A DNA stretch of 55,222 nt from Myxococcus xanthus (GCF_013116825.1 NZ_JABFNS010000051.1:1-55222); one strand, 5' to 3'. Shown: positions 1 to 9,091, counted from the first letter of the stretch. A program made the numbers and translations. Notes: a model not told the origin generated them from the sequence alone.

Positions 1-308
1 GTGAGGGGCGGCTCCTGGCGGGTGGGCCGGTCCAGCCACCTGCGGAGCAGGAGGAGGGGGGCGCCGCCGAGGACAATCATGATGATGGCGACGGACCAGC
101 CCACGGAGAAGACGCGCAGGGCCGCATCCCCCACGGGGAGCTGTGCGTGCCGTCCGGCCACCGCGGAGTAGAGCCACGCCACCAGGGACAGGAAGGTCCC
201 CAGCGCGAAGGCACCCAGGCGCCACTTTCGGAGCAGGCTGGGCCACAGCGACCGGAGCACGGCCCAGGCGCCGACGTTGAAGATGAGGAGGAACAGCAGC
301 CTGCCCAT
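1..308 (-). CDS. Putative membrane protein, N-terminal part only (C-terminus beyond window edge)
   Basis: Translating the minus strand from the ATG at 306-308 gives about 102 residues starting MGRLLFLLIFNVGAWAVL and running off the left edge without a stop. Three hydrophobic stretches (about residues 3-18, 33-50 and 68-88) alternate with basic loops, so this is an inner-membrane N-terminus. In myxobacteria such a multi-helix N-terminus often precedes a metallophosphoesterase domain, but that domain is not visible here and the function is only a guess. It lies downstream of the FHA gene on the same strand, with a gap of about 105 bases. Confidence 0.6.
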   Translation of the reverse strand, partial: MGRLLFLLIFNVGAWAVLRSLWPSLLRKWRLGAFALGTFLSLVAWLYSAVAGRHAQLPVGDAALRVFSVGWSVAIIMIVLGGAPLLLLRRWLDRPTRQEPPL

Positions 309-413
309 TTGCGGTGCTCCCTTGGCGTGAAGGGGAACAGTCATAGCCGGGGCGGGCGACATGCGCCGCAGGAAGTGGTTGGCGCTGGAAGGAATGTTCC
401 GTTCCCGGGGTTC

Positions 414-947
414 TCAGGCCCGGCTGGGACTGGCCATCCGCAGGTGGGCGTGGAGCGTCTCCGTGCGCAGGTAGAGGAACTGGGCATCGCCAAAGGCCAG
501 GGCGTCGCCGTCGTTGAGCATCCGGTCCTGGTCCGGCCCCAGCGGGGAGGCGTTGACCCAGGTGCCATTCATGGAACCCAGGTCGCGCACCGAGCAGTCA
601 CCGGCCTGGGCGTGCCACCGCAGGGTCGCGTGGTGCTTGGACACGGACGGGTCGGGTACCACCAGGGCGCAGCCTCCGATGCGTCCCACGGAGAACTCCT
701 CTCCCTCCGTCTCCGGCCTGAGGAAGTGGACCTCCAGGGCATCGAACCCGCGCAGCATGACGAACAGCCGGTCCACGAGCCGTGTCCGGTGGGCCATGCC
801 CACGGTGCGCGCCTCGCCGAGCCGCATGGCCACCTGTTGGAAGACGGGCTCGGGCGGCTGTTGGACCAGCACGACGCGGCCGGATGCTTCGAGGAAGGCC
901 TCCAGGGTTGCCAGGGCGAACGGGCGCAGTTGCTTGACGGACGGCAT
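414..947 (-). CDS. FHA domain protein
   Basis: A 177-residue soluble protein. The C-terminal half is a forkhead-associated domain, which binds phosphothreonine peptides: GRIGGCALVVPDPSVSKHH carries the conserved G-R and S-x-x-H elements (roughly residues 88-106), followed by LRDLGS-like RDLGSMNGTWVN (about 120-131), the classic FHA N-G-T-x-V-N signature. The N-terminal 80 residues have no recognisable domain. The likely role is signal reading downstream of Ser/Thr kinases, which are abundant in myxobacteria. It is transcribed divergently from the lipoprotein hydrolase at 1146, across 198 bases in which I see no convincing promoter. Confidence 0.9.
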   Translation of the reverse strand: MPSVKQLRPFALATLEAFLEASGRVVLVQQPPEPVFQQVAMRLGEARTVGMAHRTRLVDRLFVMLRGFDALEVHFLRPETEGEEFSVGRIGGCALVVPDPSVSKHHATLRWHAQAGDCSVRDLGSMNGTWVNASPLGPDQDRMLNDGDALAFGDAQFLYLRTETLHAHLRMASPSRA

Positions 948-1145
948 GGTGCCCGCACCTTAGACCGCGTTGCGCGAAGTTGGCGCTGGACCGGGTCCAT
1001 TCCCCATGGAGTGTCCACCGCCGGTCGGGAGCCGCGCCGTCCTTCCTCGCCATGACGCGCGCGACCTTTCTTGGGGGAAATGCGTCCGCTTTCATCGCGC
1101 CGGGGCAGCTGAACCCCCTCCGCGAAGCCCTCCAGGAGCGACGAC

Positions 1146-3191
1146 ATGATGATGCGGATGAAGCGGTATGGCGCTGGACTGCTGACGGCATGGTTGCTGG
1201 CGGTGGCTCCCGCCTGCGGCGACTCGGATGAAGGCGCTCCACCGGACGCGGGGTTGCCCGACGCAGGCGACCGTGGGATTCCGGATGCGGGAGACAGCGG
1301 CACGCCCGATGCGGGTGAGGAGCTGCCTCCGCTGCTGGTTCCCGAGGGCTGCAACCCGCTGGCCTCCGAGCATGACTGCCTCCTGCCATACCCCTCCGAC
1401 TACTTCCTCGAGGCGGATGCAGCGCTGCCGTCCGGCCACCGGGTGCGGCTCTCCGAGTCGGCGAAGCTGAAGGCACCGGACGGCGCCGCGTTCGACTTCA
1501 CGGACCTCCACCCGGCGGACGGTTACTCCCATGGCACGCAGGTGCTCGCGCTCTTCCCGGGCGGTGTGGATGACGCGCGCCTGCCGTCGGTGACGAGCCC
1601 CACCGCCGCGACGAACGGGAACACGGTGTTCCTCGACGCGGAGCGCGGCGAGGCCGTGCTCCACTTCGCGGAGCTGGACCCCAGGGCTCCGGACGACGCG
1701 CGCCGCGCCTTGCTGCTGCGGCCCGTGGTGCGGCTGCGCAACACGGCCCGCTACATCATCGCGCTGCGCGGGCTGACGGCGAAGGACGGCACGCCCGTGC
1801 CGGTGCCCGAGGGCTTCCGCCGCATCCGGGATGGCCAGACGGCGGGAGACCCGCTGCTGGCGCCCCTGGCCGCCAGATACGAAGCGGACATCTTCCCGGC
1901 GCTGGAGGCCGCGGGTGTGCCGCGCGCGGAGCTCCAGCTCGCGTGGGACTTCACCACCGAGTCGCAAGAGGGCGTCACGCAGGACATGCTCCAGGTGCGC
2001 CGCCTGGCGATGGAGGCGCTGGAGGCCACGCCCCCCGCCGTCACGGTGACGGACGTGCGAGATGACGTGGACGCCAACGTCGCCCGGCGCATCACCGGCA
2101 CCTTGCGGGTCCCGCTCTTCCTGGAGAGCGACCAGCCCGGCGCGCTGCTCGCCCGTGACGAGGAAGGCCGTGTGCGCCGCAATGGCGACGCGGAGGTGCC
2201 TTTCACGCTCCAGATTCCTCGCAGCGTCTGGGGGCAGTCGGTGGCGCCGGTGCGCTTGCTCCAGTACGGCCACGGCTTCTTCGGCCGGCAGGCGGAGGCG
2301 GATGGTTCCTTCGTCCGGCCCTTCATCCAGGCCACGCGGATGGTGGTGCTGACGGTGGACTGGTGGGGCATGTCGCAGACGGACGCGCCGGGCGTGCTCC
2401 AGGCGATGGCGGGCAACCCTGGCCAGACGTTGCGCTTCACCGACCGCGTCCACCAGGGCATGGTGAATCAGCTCGCCGTGACGTACGCGGCTCGGACGAC
2501 CCTGGGGGCGCTGACCGAGCTGCAGGACGACGGCGTGCGCGTCTTTGACCCGGAGCAGACGTACTTCTACGGCATCAGCCAGGGCCACATCCTGGGCGGC
2601 ACGTACGTCGCGCTGTCGCCGCACGTCTCACGGGCCGTGTTCAGCGTGGGCGGGGCGGACTTCTCGCTGATGATGTTCCGCGCCAGGCCCTTCGGCATGT
2701 TCCTGGATGCGATTGCCCAGACGGTGCCGGACGCGCTCGACCAGCAGAAGTTCGCGGCGCTGACGCAGATGTCCTTCGACCGCATCGACCCGCTCACCTA
2801 TGCGCCGCACGTGCTCGGTGACCTGTACCCCGGAGCGCCCGCGTCGCGCCGGGTGCTGGTGCAGTACGGCCTGGGGGATGCGCAGGTTCCCAACGTGGCC
2901 ACCGAGCTGCACGCCCGCGCCATGGGCTTGACGCAGCAACTGCCCGCCACCTGGCGCGTGCCCATGCTGCCCGCGGAAGAGGGGACGGTGGCGGGTTCGG
3001 CGCTGGTGCAGTTCGACTTCGGGCTGCCGCCGCCGCTGCCCGGCACCGTGGCGGACCTGCCGGCCGCCGACAATGCCGTTCACGAAGGCGTGCGCCGTGA
3101 CGACGACGGACGGGCGCAGGTGGACCGGTTCCTGCGGCCAGACGGACAGGTGGAGGTCACCTGCGACGGCATCTGCCTGGGGGGCAACTAG
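1146..3191 (+). CDS. Lipoprotein with alpha/beta-hydrolase-like core
   Basis: A 681-residue protein beginning MMMRMKRYG with a hydrophobic signal ending AVAPAC-G, a plausible lipobox (Cys about residue 25), then a low-complexity PDAG linker typical of myxobacterial surface lipoproteins. The C-terminal part has a hydrolase nucleophile-elbow motif, YGISQGHILGG (G-x-S-x-G, about residues 476-486), preceded by an oxyanion-type QYGHGFFG segment, and late Asp and His residues (GLGDAQVPN, DNAVHEG) that could complete a Ser-Asp-His triad. This suggests an outer-membrane-anchored esterase or lipase-like enzyme of unknown substrate. RBS: ccaggag upstream of the first ATG; internal ATGs make the exact start uncertain by a few residues. 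Confidence 0.85.
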   Translation: MMMRMKRYGAGLLTAWLLAVAPACGDSDEGAPPDAGLPDAGDRGIPDAGDSGTPDAGEELPPLLVPEGCNPLASEHDCLLPYPSDYFLEADAALPSGHRVRLSESAKLKAPDGAAFDFTDLHPADGYSHGTQVLALFPGGVDDARLPSVTSPTAATNGNTVFLDAERGEAVLHFAELDPRAPDDARRALLLRPVVRLRNTARYIIALRGLTAKDGTPVPVPEGFRRIRDGQTAGDPLLAPLAARYEADIFPALEAAGVPRAELQLAWDFTTESQEGVTQDMLQVRRLAMEALEATPPAVTVTDVRDDVDANVARRITGTLRVPLFLESDQPGALLARDEEGRVRRNGDAEVPFTLQIPRSVWGQSVAPVRLLQYGHGFFGRQAEADGSFVRPFIQATRMVVLTVDWWGMSQTDAPGVLQAMAGNPGQTLRFTDRVHQGMVNQLAVTYAARTTLGALTELQDDGVRVFDPEQTYFYGISQGHILGGTYVALSPHVSRAVFSVGGADFSLMMFRARPFGMFLDAIAQTVPDALDQQKFAALTQMSFDRIDPLTYAPHVLGDLYPGAPASRRVLVQYGLGDAQVPNVATELHARAMGLTQQLPATWRVPMLPAEEGTVAGSALVQFDFGLPPPLPGTVADLPAADNAVHEGVRRDDDGRAQVDRFLRPDGQVEVTCDGICLGGN

Positions 3192-3206
3192 CGCAGGGCC
3201 AGCAGA

Positions 3207-3241
3207 GACCTCCGCGCGTCAGCGGCGGACGCGTGGAGGTC
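3207..3241 (+). terminator. GC-rich hairpin between convergent genes
   Basis: A 14-base stem (3207-3220 pairing with 3228-3241, one G-T wobble) with a 7-base loop lies 15 bases after the stop of the lipoprotein hydrolase and just before the end of the convergent acyl-CoA ligase gene. There is no T-run, so it is a candidate terminator or mRNA 3'-end stabiliser, not a canonical intrinsic terminator. Confidence 0.5.
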
Positions 3242-3257
3242 GCTGCCTCATCGCGGT

Positions 3258-4907
3258 CTACGTCGCCGCGTCCGCCTTCGGATTCTTCAGCAGGTGGTCG
3301 CCGTAGTCCTCACGCAGCTTCGTCTTGAGGAACTTGCCGGTGGACGTCCGCGGCACCTGCGGGACGAAGACGTAGTCATCCGGCAGCCACATCTTCGCGA
3401 ACTGGCCCGCCAGGTGCGCGGTCAGCTCCTCCTTCGTGACCTGCTGCCCTTCCTTCAGTGCCACCGCGGCCAGCGGGCGCTCATCCCACTTCGGATGCTT
3501 CCCGGCGAAGACGGCCGCCTCCAGCACTGCCGGGTGCGCCATCAGCGCGTTCTCCAGCGCCACGGAGGAGATCCACTCACCGCCCGACTTGATGACGTCC
3601 TTGCTGCGGTCGCAGATGCGCACGTAGCCCTGCGAGTCGATGGTCACCACGTCGCCCGTCTTGAACCAGCCGTCCTTCGTGAAGCGGTCCGCGCCCTCGT
3701 CGCCGAAGTAGGAAGATGCGATCCAGGGGCCCCGGACCTCGAGCTCGCCCATCGTCTCCCCATCCCAGGGCAGCAGCGTGCCGTCGTCGCTGGCGACGCG
3801 CGTCTCCACGAAGGGCAGCGCGAAACCCTGGGACGCCCGCGCCGAGGACTTCGCCTCGGGCGTCGCCTTCCGCAGCGGCCCCTTGAGCTTCGCCATGGTT
3901 CCCACGGGGCTCATCTCCGTCATTCCCCACGCGTGGACCACCTCCAGCCCGTGCCGCTGCTGGAAGCCCTCAATCAGCGCTGGCGGCGCCGCCGAGCCAC
4001 CAATCAGCATGGACCGCATGCTGCTCAGGTCCCACTTGTTCGGCGACTGGTCCAGGAGCGCCAGGATTCCAATCCAGATGGTGGGCACGCCGCCCGCCAG
4101 CGTGACCTTCTCCGCCGCCATCAAGTCCAGCAGGGAGAGCGGGTCCAGGTGCGGCCCAGGGAACACCAGCTTCGCGCCCGTGAGGACGGCGTCGAAGGCC
4201 AGGCCCCACGCGGCGGCGTGGAACATGGGCACCACCGGCATCACCACGTCCGCCTCGCGCATGCCCGTCACGTCCGTCATGCAGCACGCCAGGGCGTGCA
4301 GCACGGTGGAGCGGTGGCTGTAGAGCACGCCCTTCGGATTGCCCGTGGTGCCCGACGTGTAGCAGAGCATCGACGCGGAGTTCTCATCGAGCTGGGGAAA
4401 GTCGAAGTCCGGGGACTCGGCCGCCAGCAGCGCTTCGTAGTCCAGCGTCCCCTCCGGCGCGGGGCCCGCGTCCGGCACCACGATGACGTGGCGGATGCTG
4501 GGCACCGCGTCCTTGAACTTCTCGAACAGCGGCAGCAGCGAGCGGTCCACCACCACCACGGAGTCTTCCGCGTGCCGCGCGATGTAGCCCAGGTCATTGG
4601 GGTGCAGGCGCAGGTTGAGCGTGTGCACCACCGCGCCCATGCACGGCACGCCGTAATACACCTCCAGGTGCCGGTAGTGATTCCAGCTCAGCGTGGCCAC
4701 CCGGTCCCCCGCCTTCACGCCCAGCCGCGTCAGCGCGTTGGCCAGCCGGCACGTGCGCGCGTAGAAGTCCGCGTACGTGTAGCGGTGCAGCGACTTGTCC
4801 GGGTTGCGGCTGACGATTTCCGAGCACGGGTAGAACGTCCGTGCACGCTCCATCAAGTGGCTCAGCGTGAGCGGGAAATCCATCATGCGGCCTGGCAGCA
4901 TCGGCAC
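3258..4907 (-). CDS. Long-chain fatty-acid--CoA ligase (AMP-binding enzyme)
   Basis: A 549-residue acyl-adenylate-forming enzyme that activates a fatty acid with ATP to the acyl-AMP and transfers it to CoA. The P-loop-like motif YTSGTTGNPKG (about residue 183), the HAWGMTEMSPVG motif (A5 region, about residue 330), the hinge GWFKTGDV with YVRICDRSKDVIKSGGEW, and a C-terminal PRTSTGKFLK lysine are all present in family order, and the length is normal. It most resembles the medium/long-chain acyl-CoA ligases used in fatty-acid catabolism. No signal peptide. Pfk lies immediately upstream on the same strand, but a hairpin separates the two, so they are probably separate transcripts. Confidence 0.93.
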   Translation of the reverse strand: MPMLPGRMMDFPLTLSHLMERARTFYPCSEIVSRNPDKSLHRYTYADFYARTCRLANALTRLGVKAGDRVATLSWNHYRHLEVYYGVPCMGAVVHTLNLRLHPNDLGYIARHAEDSVVVVDRSLLPLFEKFKDAVPSIRHVIVVPDAGPAPEGTLDYEALLAAESPDFDFPQLDENSASMLCYTSGTTGNPKGVLYSHRSTVLHALACCMTDVTGMREADVVMPVVPMFHAAAWGLAFDAVLTGAKLVFPGPHLDPLSLLDLMAAEKVTLAGGVPTIWIGILALLDQSPNKWDLSSMRSMLIGGSAAPPALIEGFQQRHGLEVVHAWGMTEMSPVGTMAKLKGPLRKATPEAKSSARASQGFALPFVETRVASDDGTLLPWDGETMGELEVRGPWIASSYFGDEGADRFTKDGWFKTGDVVTIDSQGYVRICDRSKDVIKSGGEWISSVALENALMAHPAVLEAAVFAGKHPKWDERPLAAVALKEGQQVTKEELTAHLAGQFAKMWLPDDYVFVPQVPRTSTGKFLKTKLREDYGDHLLKNPKADAAT

Positions 4908-4945
4908 CCTTCCTTGTGACGGCGTGAGGAGGGGCTGATGCTAAC

Positions 4946-4976
4946 GGAGCGCGGACCCGTGCTTCATCCGCGCTCC
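4946..4976 (-). terminator. Hairpin downstream of pfkA
   Basis: A perfect 10-base inverted repeat (4946-4955 with 4967-4976, 11-base loop) sits 17 bases past the pfkA stop on the minus strand and before the acyl-CoA ligase start at 4907. It has no U-tract, so termination is likely but not proven. Confidence 0.5.
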
Positions 4977-4992
4977 GCGATGCCGCGTCGCG

Positions 4993-6030
4993 TCAGCCGA
5001 AGAAGACCTGGGCGACTTCGAAGAACTCCGGCGGGACGCGCTTGAGCTCGCGGGTGGCGTCCGCCAGGTCCACGCTGATGATGTCGTTGCCTCGCAGCGC
5101 GGCCATCTTCCCGAACTCGCCGCGGGCCACCATGTCGCAGGCGTGGACGCCGTAGCGGGTGGCGAGCACGCGGTCATGTGCGGTGGGGGCGCCGCCGCGC
5201 TGGATGTGGCCCAGCACGGACACGCGCGTCTCGAAGCCGGTGCGCCGCTCGATTTCGTGCGCCAGGATGGTGCCCACGCCACCGAGCCGCGGCCTGCCTG
5301 CCTCGTCCAGCGCGCCGCTGGTGACGAGCTGCTCCTGCTGGTCCGCGGACAGCTTGATGCGCGTCCCCTCCGCCACCACGACGATGGAGAAGGTGCGCCC
5401 GCCCGCGTGGCGGCGCTGGATGTGCTCGGCCACCTTCGCCAGGTCAGCGGGAATCTCCGGCACCAGGATGACGTCCGCGCCGCCAGCGATGCCCGCGTAG
5501 GTGGCAATCCAGCCCACGTGCCGGCCCATCACCTCGCAGACGATGACGCGCTTGTGCGACTCCGCGGTGGAGTGCAGCCGGTCAATGGCCTCGGTGGCGA
5601 TGGCGACGGCCGTGTCGAAGCCGAAGGTGAAGTCCGTGGCGTTGATGTCGTTGTCGATGGTCTTCGGCACACCGACGATGCGCAGCCCTTCCTGCGACAT
5701 GCGCGTGGCGGCCGACAGCGTGCCTTCACCACCAATGGCGATGACGGCGTGGATGCCGTTGCGTTCGATGGCGCGCTTGACGCGCTCCAGCCCGTTTTCG
5801 ACCTTGAACGGGTTGACGCGCGAGGTGCCGAGGATGGTGCCGCCCCGATGGAGGATTCCGGACGTGGTTTCACGCGTGAGGCGGAAGTGGTTGTCCTCCA
5901 ACAACCCCTTCCAGCCATCTCGGAGGCCCATCATCTCGAAGCCGTGGGCGTTGGCGCGGCGGACTACGGCGCGGATGACGGCGTTCAGGCCGGGGCAGTC
6001 ACCCCCGCCGGTGAGCACGGCGACTTTCAT
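4993..6030 (-). CDS. pfkA: 6-phosphofructokinase
   Basis: A 345-residue enzyme that phosphorylates fructose-6-phosphate to fructose-1,6-bisphosphate, the committed step of glycolysis. The N-terminal GGGDCPGLNAVIR loop, GGEGT (residues 100-104) and PKTIDND with the catalytic Asp (about 126) are present. Gly at the position that is Asp in pyrophosphate enzymes argues for ATP, whereas Lys in PKTIDND is the residue found in PPi enzymes and in the actinobacterial group III ATP enzymes; so an ATP-dependent group III-like enzyme is the best call. In M. xanthus a Pfk is known to be phosphorylated by the kinase Pkn4 encoded next to it; no kinase gene adjoins this copy. Confidence 0.93.
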   Translation of the reverse strand: MKVAVLTGGGDCPGLNAVIRAVVRRANAHGFEMMGLRDGWKGLLEDNHFRLTRETTSGILHRGGTILGTSRVNPFKVENGLERVKRAIERNGIHAVIAIGGEGTLSAATRMSQEGLRIVGVPKTIDNDINATDFTFGFDTAVAIATEAIDRLHSTAESHKRVIVCEVMGRHVGWIATYAGIAGGADVILVPEIPADLAKVAEHIQRRHAGGRTFSIVVVAEGTRIKLSADQQEQLVTSGALDEAGRPRLGGVGTILAHEIERRTGFETRVSVLGHIQRGGAPTAHDRVLATRYGVHACDMVARGEFGKMAALRGNDIISVDLADATRELKRVPPEFFEVAQVFFG

Positions 6031-6110
6031 GGAGAAACGTTCTATCGCGCCCGGTGCCAGACGCGATGTCCAAGTTCGCCCGAGCGCTCACCCGGGGACC
6101 TTCCAACCCT

Positions 6111-7538
6111 CTATCCGAACACCGCCGGACGACGCTGGGCCCAGGGGCGGGCCGCCTCCAACTGGGCGGCGAGTCGGAACAGGGTGGCCTCATCTCCAAA
6201 GCGCCCCATGAACTGAACACCCACGGGCAGGCCGTCCGGGCTCCAGTGGAGCGGCAGGCTCATGGCGGGCAGCCCCGTGGTGTTGGCCATCGGGCAGTGG
6301 GAGGCGAAGGCGCCCGCGCGGAGCAGCGGCGCCAAGGGCTCGCCCGGTGGCGAGGAGAACGTGCCCAGCGGCGGCGCGAGCTCGTTGAGGGTGGGCATCA
6401 GCCAGACGTCCACGTCGTCGAAGTGACAGAGCGCGGCGCGGCTGTGACGCTGCAACTCCGCGCTGGCGCGCAGATAGGCGGACAGGCCCTGGTCCAGGCC
6501 ATATTGGTAGAGGGCCCAGGTGAAGGGCTCGAAGTGCGAGGCCTCCGGGCTGCGTCCCAGGCGCTCGGCCATCGCGTCGATGCTGAAGACGACGCCCGCG
6601 GTCCACATGGTGATGAAGTGCTGGCCCACCGCGTCATCACCGGGCACCTCCAGGCTGCCCTCGTCCACGTGGTGGCCCAGGTCCTCCAGCAGCCGGGCCG
6701 CAGAGTGGATGGCGGCCAGGCACTCCGGGTGGATGGCGGCGCCCATGGGGGGGCGTACGGCCACGCGGATTCGCAGGCGGCCCGGGGGCGTGTTGACCTC
6801 CTGGGTGTAGGGCCGCGCCTTGGCTGGGGCCTGGTACGGCGTCCCCGCGTCCGCGCCGCAGGTGACGTCGAGCAGCGCCGCGCTGTCTCGCACGGAGCGG
6901 GTGAGGGCGTGTTCGGTGACGAGCCAGTGGACGGCGTCCGCGATGTCGCTGCCCATGGGGTTGCGGCCCCGGGTGGGCTTGAGGCCGAAGAGGCCACATG
7001 CGGCGGCGGGGATGCGGATGGAGCCGCCGCTGTCCGTCGCGTGGGCGAAGGGCACCATGCCGCTGGCCACCGCCGCCGCCGCGCCGCCGCTGGCCCCGCC
7101 CGGAGAGCGCGAGGTGTCCCAGGGGTTGCGGCAGGGCCCGTGCAGCTCGCTCTCCGTGGTGGGGAGCAGCCCCATCTCCGGCGTGTTCGACTTGCCCAGC
7201 ACCACCAGGCCGCTGCGCCGGTGGCGCTTCACCAGCTCGCTGTCCTGGTCTGGAACGTAGTCCTTCCCGAAGCGCGAGCCGTGGGTGAGCGGGTGGCCCT
7301 CCTGGGCCGCGAGCAGGTCCTGGAGGAGGAAGGGGACGCCGGTGAAGGGCCCCGGAGGCAGCGTCCCCCGGGCACGCTCGCGCGCCTGGTCGAACTGCGT
7401 CTGGACGACCGCGTTGAGTGTCGGGTTGTGGCGCTCGATGCGGGCAATGGCCGCATCCACGAGCTCGAGCGGCGTGGCCTCCCGGCGCCGGACGAGCTCC
7501 GCCTGTGCCGTCGCGTCAAGACTGACAAAGGGGTCCAT
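6111..7538 (-). CDS. Amidase (amidase-signature family)
   Basis: The chosen start is the ATG at 7536-7538 (MDPFVSLDATAQAELVRR, 475 residues); the open frame continues upstream to 7799, but that part is compositionally wrong and would overlap nagB. The amidase-signature catalytic Ser-cisSer-Lys set is visible: GKSNTPEMG (Lys), the Gly/Ser-rich SPGGASGGAAAAVASG and DSGGSIRIPAA (nucleophile serine region). These enzymes hydrolyse C-N amide bonds of diverse small molecules; the substrate cannot be inferred. It resembles generic or GatA-like amidases, but it is not next to gatB/gatC, so tRNA transamidation is unlikely. Divergent from nagB, 67 bases apart. Confidence 0.9.
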   Translation of the reverse strand: MDPFVSLDATAQAELVRRREATPLELVDAAIARIERHNPTLNAVVQTQFDQARERARGTLPPGPFTGVPFLLQDLLAAQEGHPLTHGSRFGKDYVPDQDSELVKRHRRSGLVVLGKSNTPEMGLLPTTESELHGPCRNPWDTSRSPGGASGGAAAAVASGMVPFAHATDSGGSIRIPAAACGLFGLKPTRGRNPMGSDIADAVHWLVTEHALTRSVRDSAALLDVTCGADAGTPYQAPAKARPYTQEVNTPPGRLRIRVAVRPPMGAAIHPECLAAIHSAARLLEDLGHHVDEGSLEVPGDDAVGQHFITMWTAGVVFSIDAMAERLGRSPEASHFEPFTWALYQYGLDQGLSAYLRASAELQRHSRAALCHFDDVDVWLMPTLNELAPPLGTFSSPPGEPLAPLLRAGAFASHCPMANTTGLPAMSLPLHWSPDGLPVGVQFMGRFGDEATLFRLAAQLEAARPWAQRRPAVFG

Positions 7539-7605
7539 GTCCCTGACTCTGTCATGATTCACGCGACCTGGAAGCGCACCCGGTGCATGCCTATGTTCCG
7601 GACCC

Positions 7606-8334
7606 ATGCGCATCCGCGTCTTCGATTCCGAGCGGGAGGCCGCCGCCACGTGCGCCCAGCGAATCGCCCGAGCGGTGGCGGCACGCCCCTCCCTGGTGCT
7701 GGGGCTCCCCACGGGGCGCACGCCGCTCAACGTGTACCGGGAGCTGGTGGAATTGTTCACACGCGGCGGTTTGGATTGGGCCCAGGTCCGCACCTTCAAC
7801 CTGGATGAGTTTCTGGGTGTGGCGGCGGACGACGCGGGCAGCTTCCGCGCCTACATGGAGCGGCACCTCTTCCAGCACGTCAACCTGTCGCCCGCGCACA
7901 TCCAGTTCCTGGATGGCGCGGTGGAGGACGCGGAGGCGGAGTGCGCGCGCTACGAGGCCCGGTTGGCCGAAGCGGGCGGACTGGACCTGGTGCTGCTGGG
8001 ACTCGGTTCGAACGGGCACCTGGCCTTCAACGAGCCGGCGGACGGGCTGCGCGCGCGGTGTCACCGGACGCGGCTGAGCCGCCAGACGCGGGAGGCCAAC
8101 CTCATGCTCTTCGGGGATGACCCGTCGCGCGTGCCGATGGAGGCGCTCACGATGGGCATGGCCAGCATCCTCCAGGCGCGTCAGGCGCTGCTGCTGGCTT
8201 TCGGCGAGGCCAAGGCGGAGGCGGTGCGCGGCATGGTGGAGGGCCCCGTGTCCCCCCGCTGTCCCGCCTCCTTCCTCCAGCTCCACCCGGACGTCGAGGT
8301 GTGGCTGGACCCGGCGGCGGCCCGCGCGCTGTAG
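7606..8334 (+). CDS. nagB: Glucosamine-6-phosphate deaminase
   Basis: A 242-residue cytosolic enzyme that converts glucosamine-6-phosphate to fructose-6-phosphate and ammonia, feeding amino-sugar carbon from chitin or peptidoglycan into glycolysis. Family motifs: GLPTGRTPLNVY (phosphate-binding loop), FNLDEFLG (catalytic Asp/Glu region, about residues 63-70) and GLGSNGHLAFNEP (about 129-141) with the ring-opening His. Asn replaces the Asp of the E. coli N-D-G-H motif, as in the short Gram-positive-type enzymes, and the length fits that short, non-allosteric class. 6-phosphogluconolactonases share the fold, but the F-N-x-D-E and G-H-x-A-F-N-E-P motifs favour NagB. Confidence 0.92.
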   Translation: MRIRVFDSEREAAATCAQRIARAVAARPSLVLGLPTGRTPLNVYRELVELFTRGGLDWAQVRTFNLDEFLGVAADDAGSFRAYMERHLFQHVNLSPAHIQFLDGAVEDAEAECARYEARLAEAGGLDLVLLGLGSNGHLAFNEPADGLRARCHRTRLSRQTREANLMLFGDDPSRVPMEALTMGMASILQARQALLLAFGEAKAEAVRGMVEGPVSPRCPASFLQLHPDVEVWLDPAAARAL

Positions 8335-8349
8335 GGCGCTGCGCCTGCC

Positions 8350-9081
8350 TCAGCTCCGGCCATTCCCCGCGGGCGCGGCGGGCTGCTTCGGCTCCTTCGC
8401 CGCGGACGCCGGTGCCTTCGAGCGTGCCGGAGCCACCGGCTTCGGCTTCGCCACGGACTTCACCGCGGGCGGCGCCTTCCGCGGCGGAGGCGGGCGCGTC
8501 AGCTCCCACGCCGCGAGCACCTTGGGCACGTAGAACTCCGTCTCGCCATTGCGCGGCACGCGGCCATTCACGGAGCCCGGGCCCGCGTTGTACGCGGCCA
8601 CCGCGAGCCGCACGTCACCGAAGCGCCGCAGCTGCTGGGCCAGGTAGCGCGCGCTGCCATCAATCGCCGGCTCCGGGTCGAACGGGTCCTTCACACCCAG
8701 CATGGCCGCGGTGCCGGGCATCAGCTGTCCGGGCCCCATGGCCCCCGCCGGGGAGATGCGGTGCACGCGCGTCTCCGACTCCACCTGCACCAGCGCGCGC
8801 AGCAGCCCCGCGGGAAGGCGGTGCCGCCGCTCGGCCGCGTCGATGACGGGCTCCAGGGGCGCGTGTCCCTCCACCAGGCACGACGGCCGGTGCGCCAGAT
8901 ACGCGCGCAGCGCGCCCGCCTTGGCCTCCAGGAACGAGAAGGACAGCGGCGACACGAAGCTGTTGCCGAACCAGGCCACCGCGAGGTTGAGCAGCACCAC
9001 CGGCGCGAGCACACACGGCAACCACCAGGCCCACCCAGGCACCGTCATCGCCTCACGCCGTGCCGCCCGCTTGCGTCCCAC
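8350..9081 (-). CDS. Lytic transglycosylase (SLT domain), membrane-anchored
   Basis: A 243-residue protein with an N-terminal membrane anchor (about residues 15-38) and a periplasmic soluble lytic transglycosylase domain. The catalytic Glu is in VQVESETRVHRISPAGAMGPGQLMPGTA (E about residue 98), with the typical S-x-x-G-A-x-G-x-x-Q-x-M-P and AAYNAGPGSV motifs. Such enzymes cleave the MurNAc-GlcNAc bond of peptidoglycan to 1,6-anhydro products. The C-terminal 50 residues are Pro/Ala/Lys-rich, probably a wall-spanning tail. Convergent with nagB, 15 bases between the stops. Confidence 0.92.
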   Translation of the reverse strand: MGRKRAARREAMTVPGWAWWLPCVLAPVVLLNLAVAWFGNSFVSPLSFSFLEAKAGALRAYLAHRPSCLVEGHAPLEPVIDAAERRHRLPAGLLRALVQVESETRVHRISPAGAMGPGQLMPGTAAMLGVKDPFDPEPAIDGSARYLAQQLRRFGDVRLAVAAYNAGPGSVNGRVPRNGETEFYVPKVLAAWELTRPPPPRKAPPAVKSVAKPKPVAPARSKAPASAAKEPKQPAAPAGNGRS

Positions 9082-9091
9082 CCCTCCACCC

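Noticed and set aside
3294-4919. Long plus-strand open frame over the acyl-CoA ligase
   Set aside because: Antisense to an intact AMP-binding enzyme with all family motifs; Arg/His/Gln-rich translation with no domain.
7539-7799. N-terminal extension of the amidase up to 7799
   Set aside because: It would overlap the divergent nagB gene, and its Ser/Arg-rich composition differs from the family N-terminus; the ATG at 7538 starts the conserved region.
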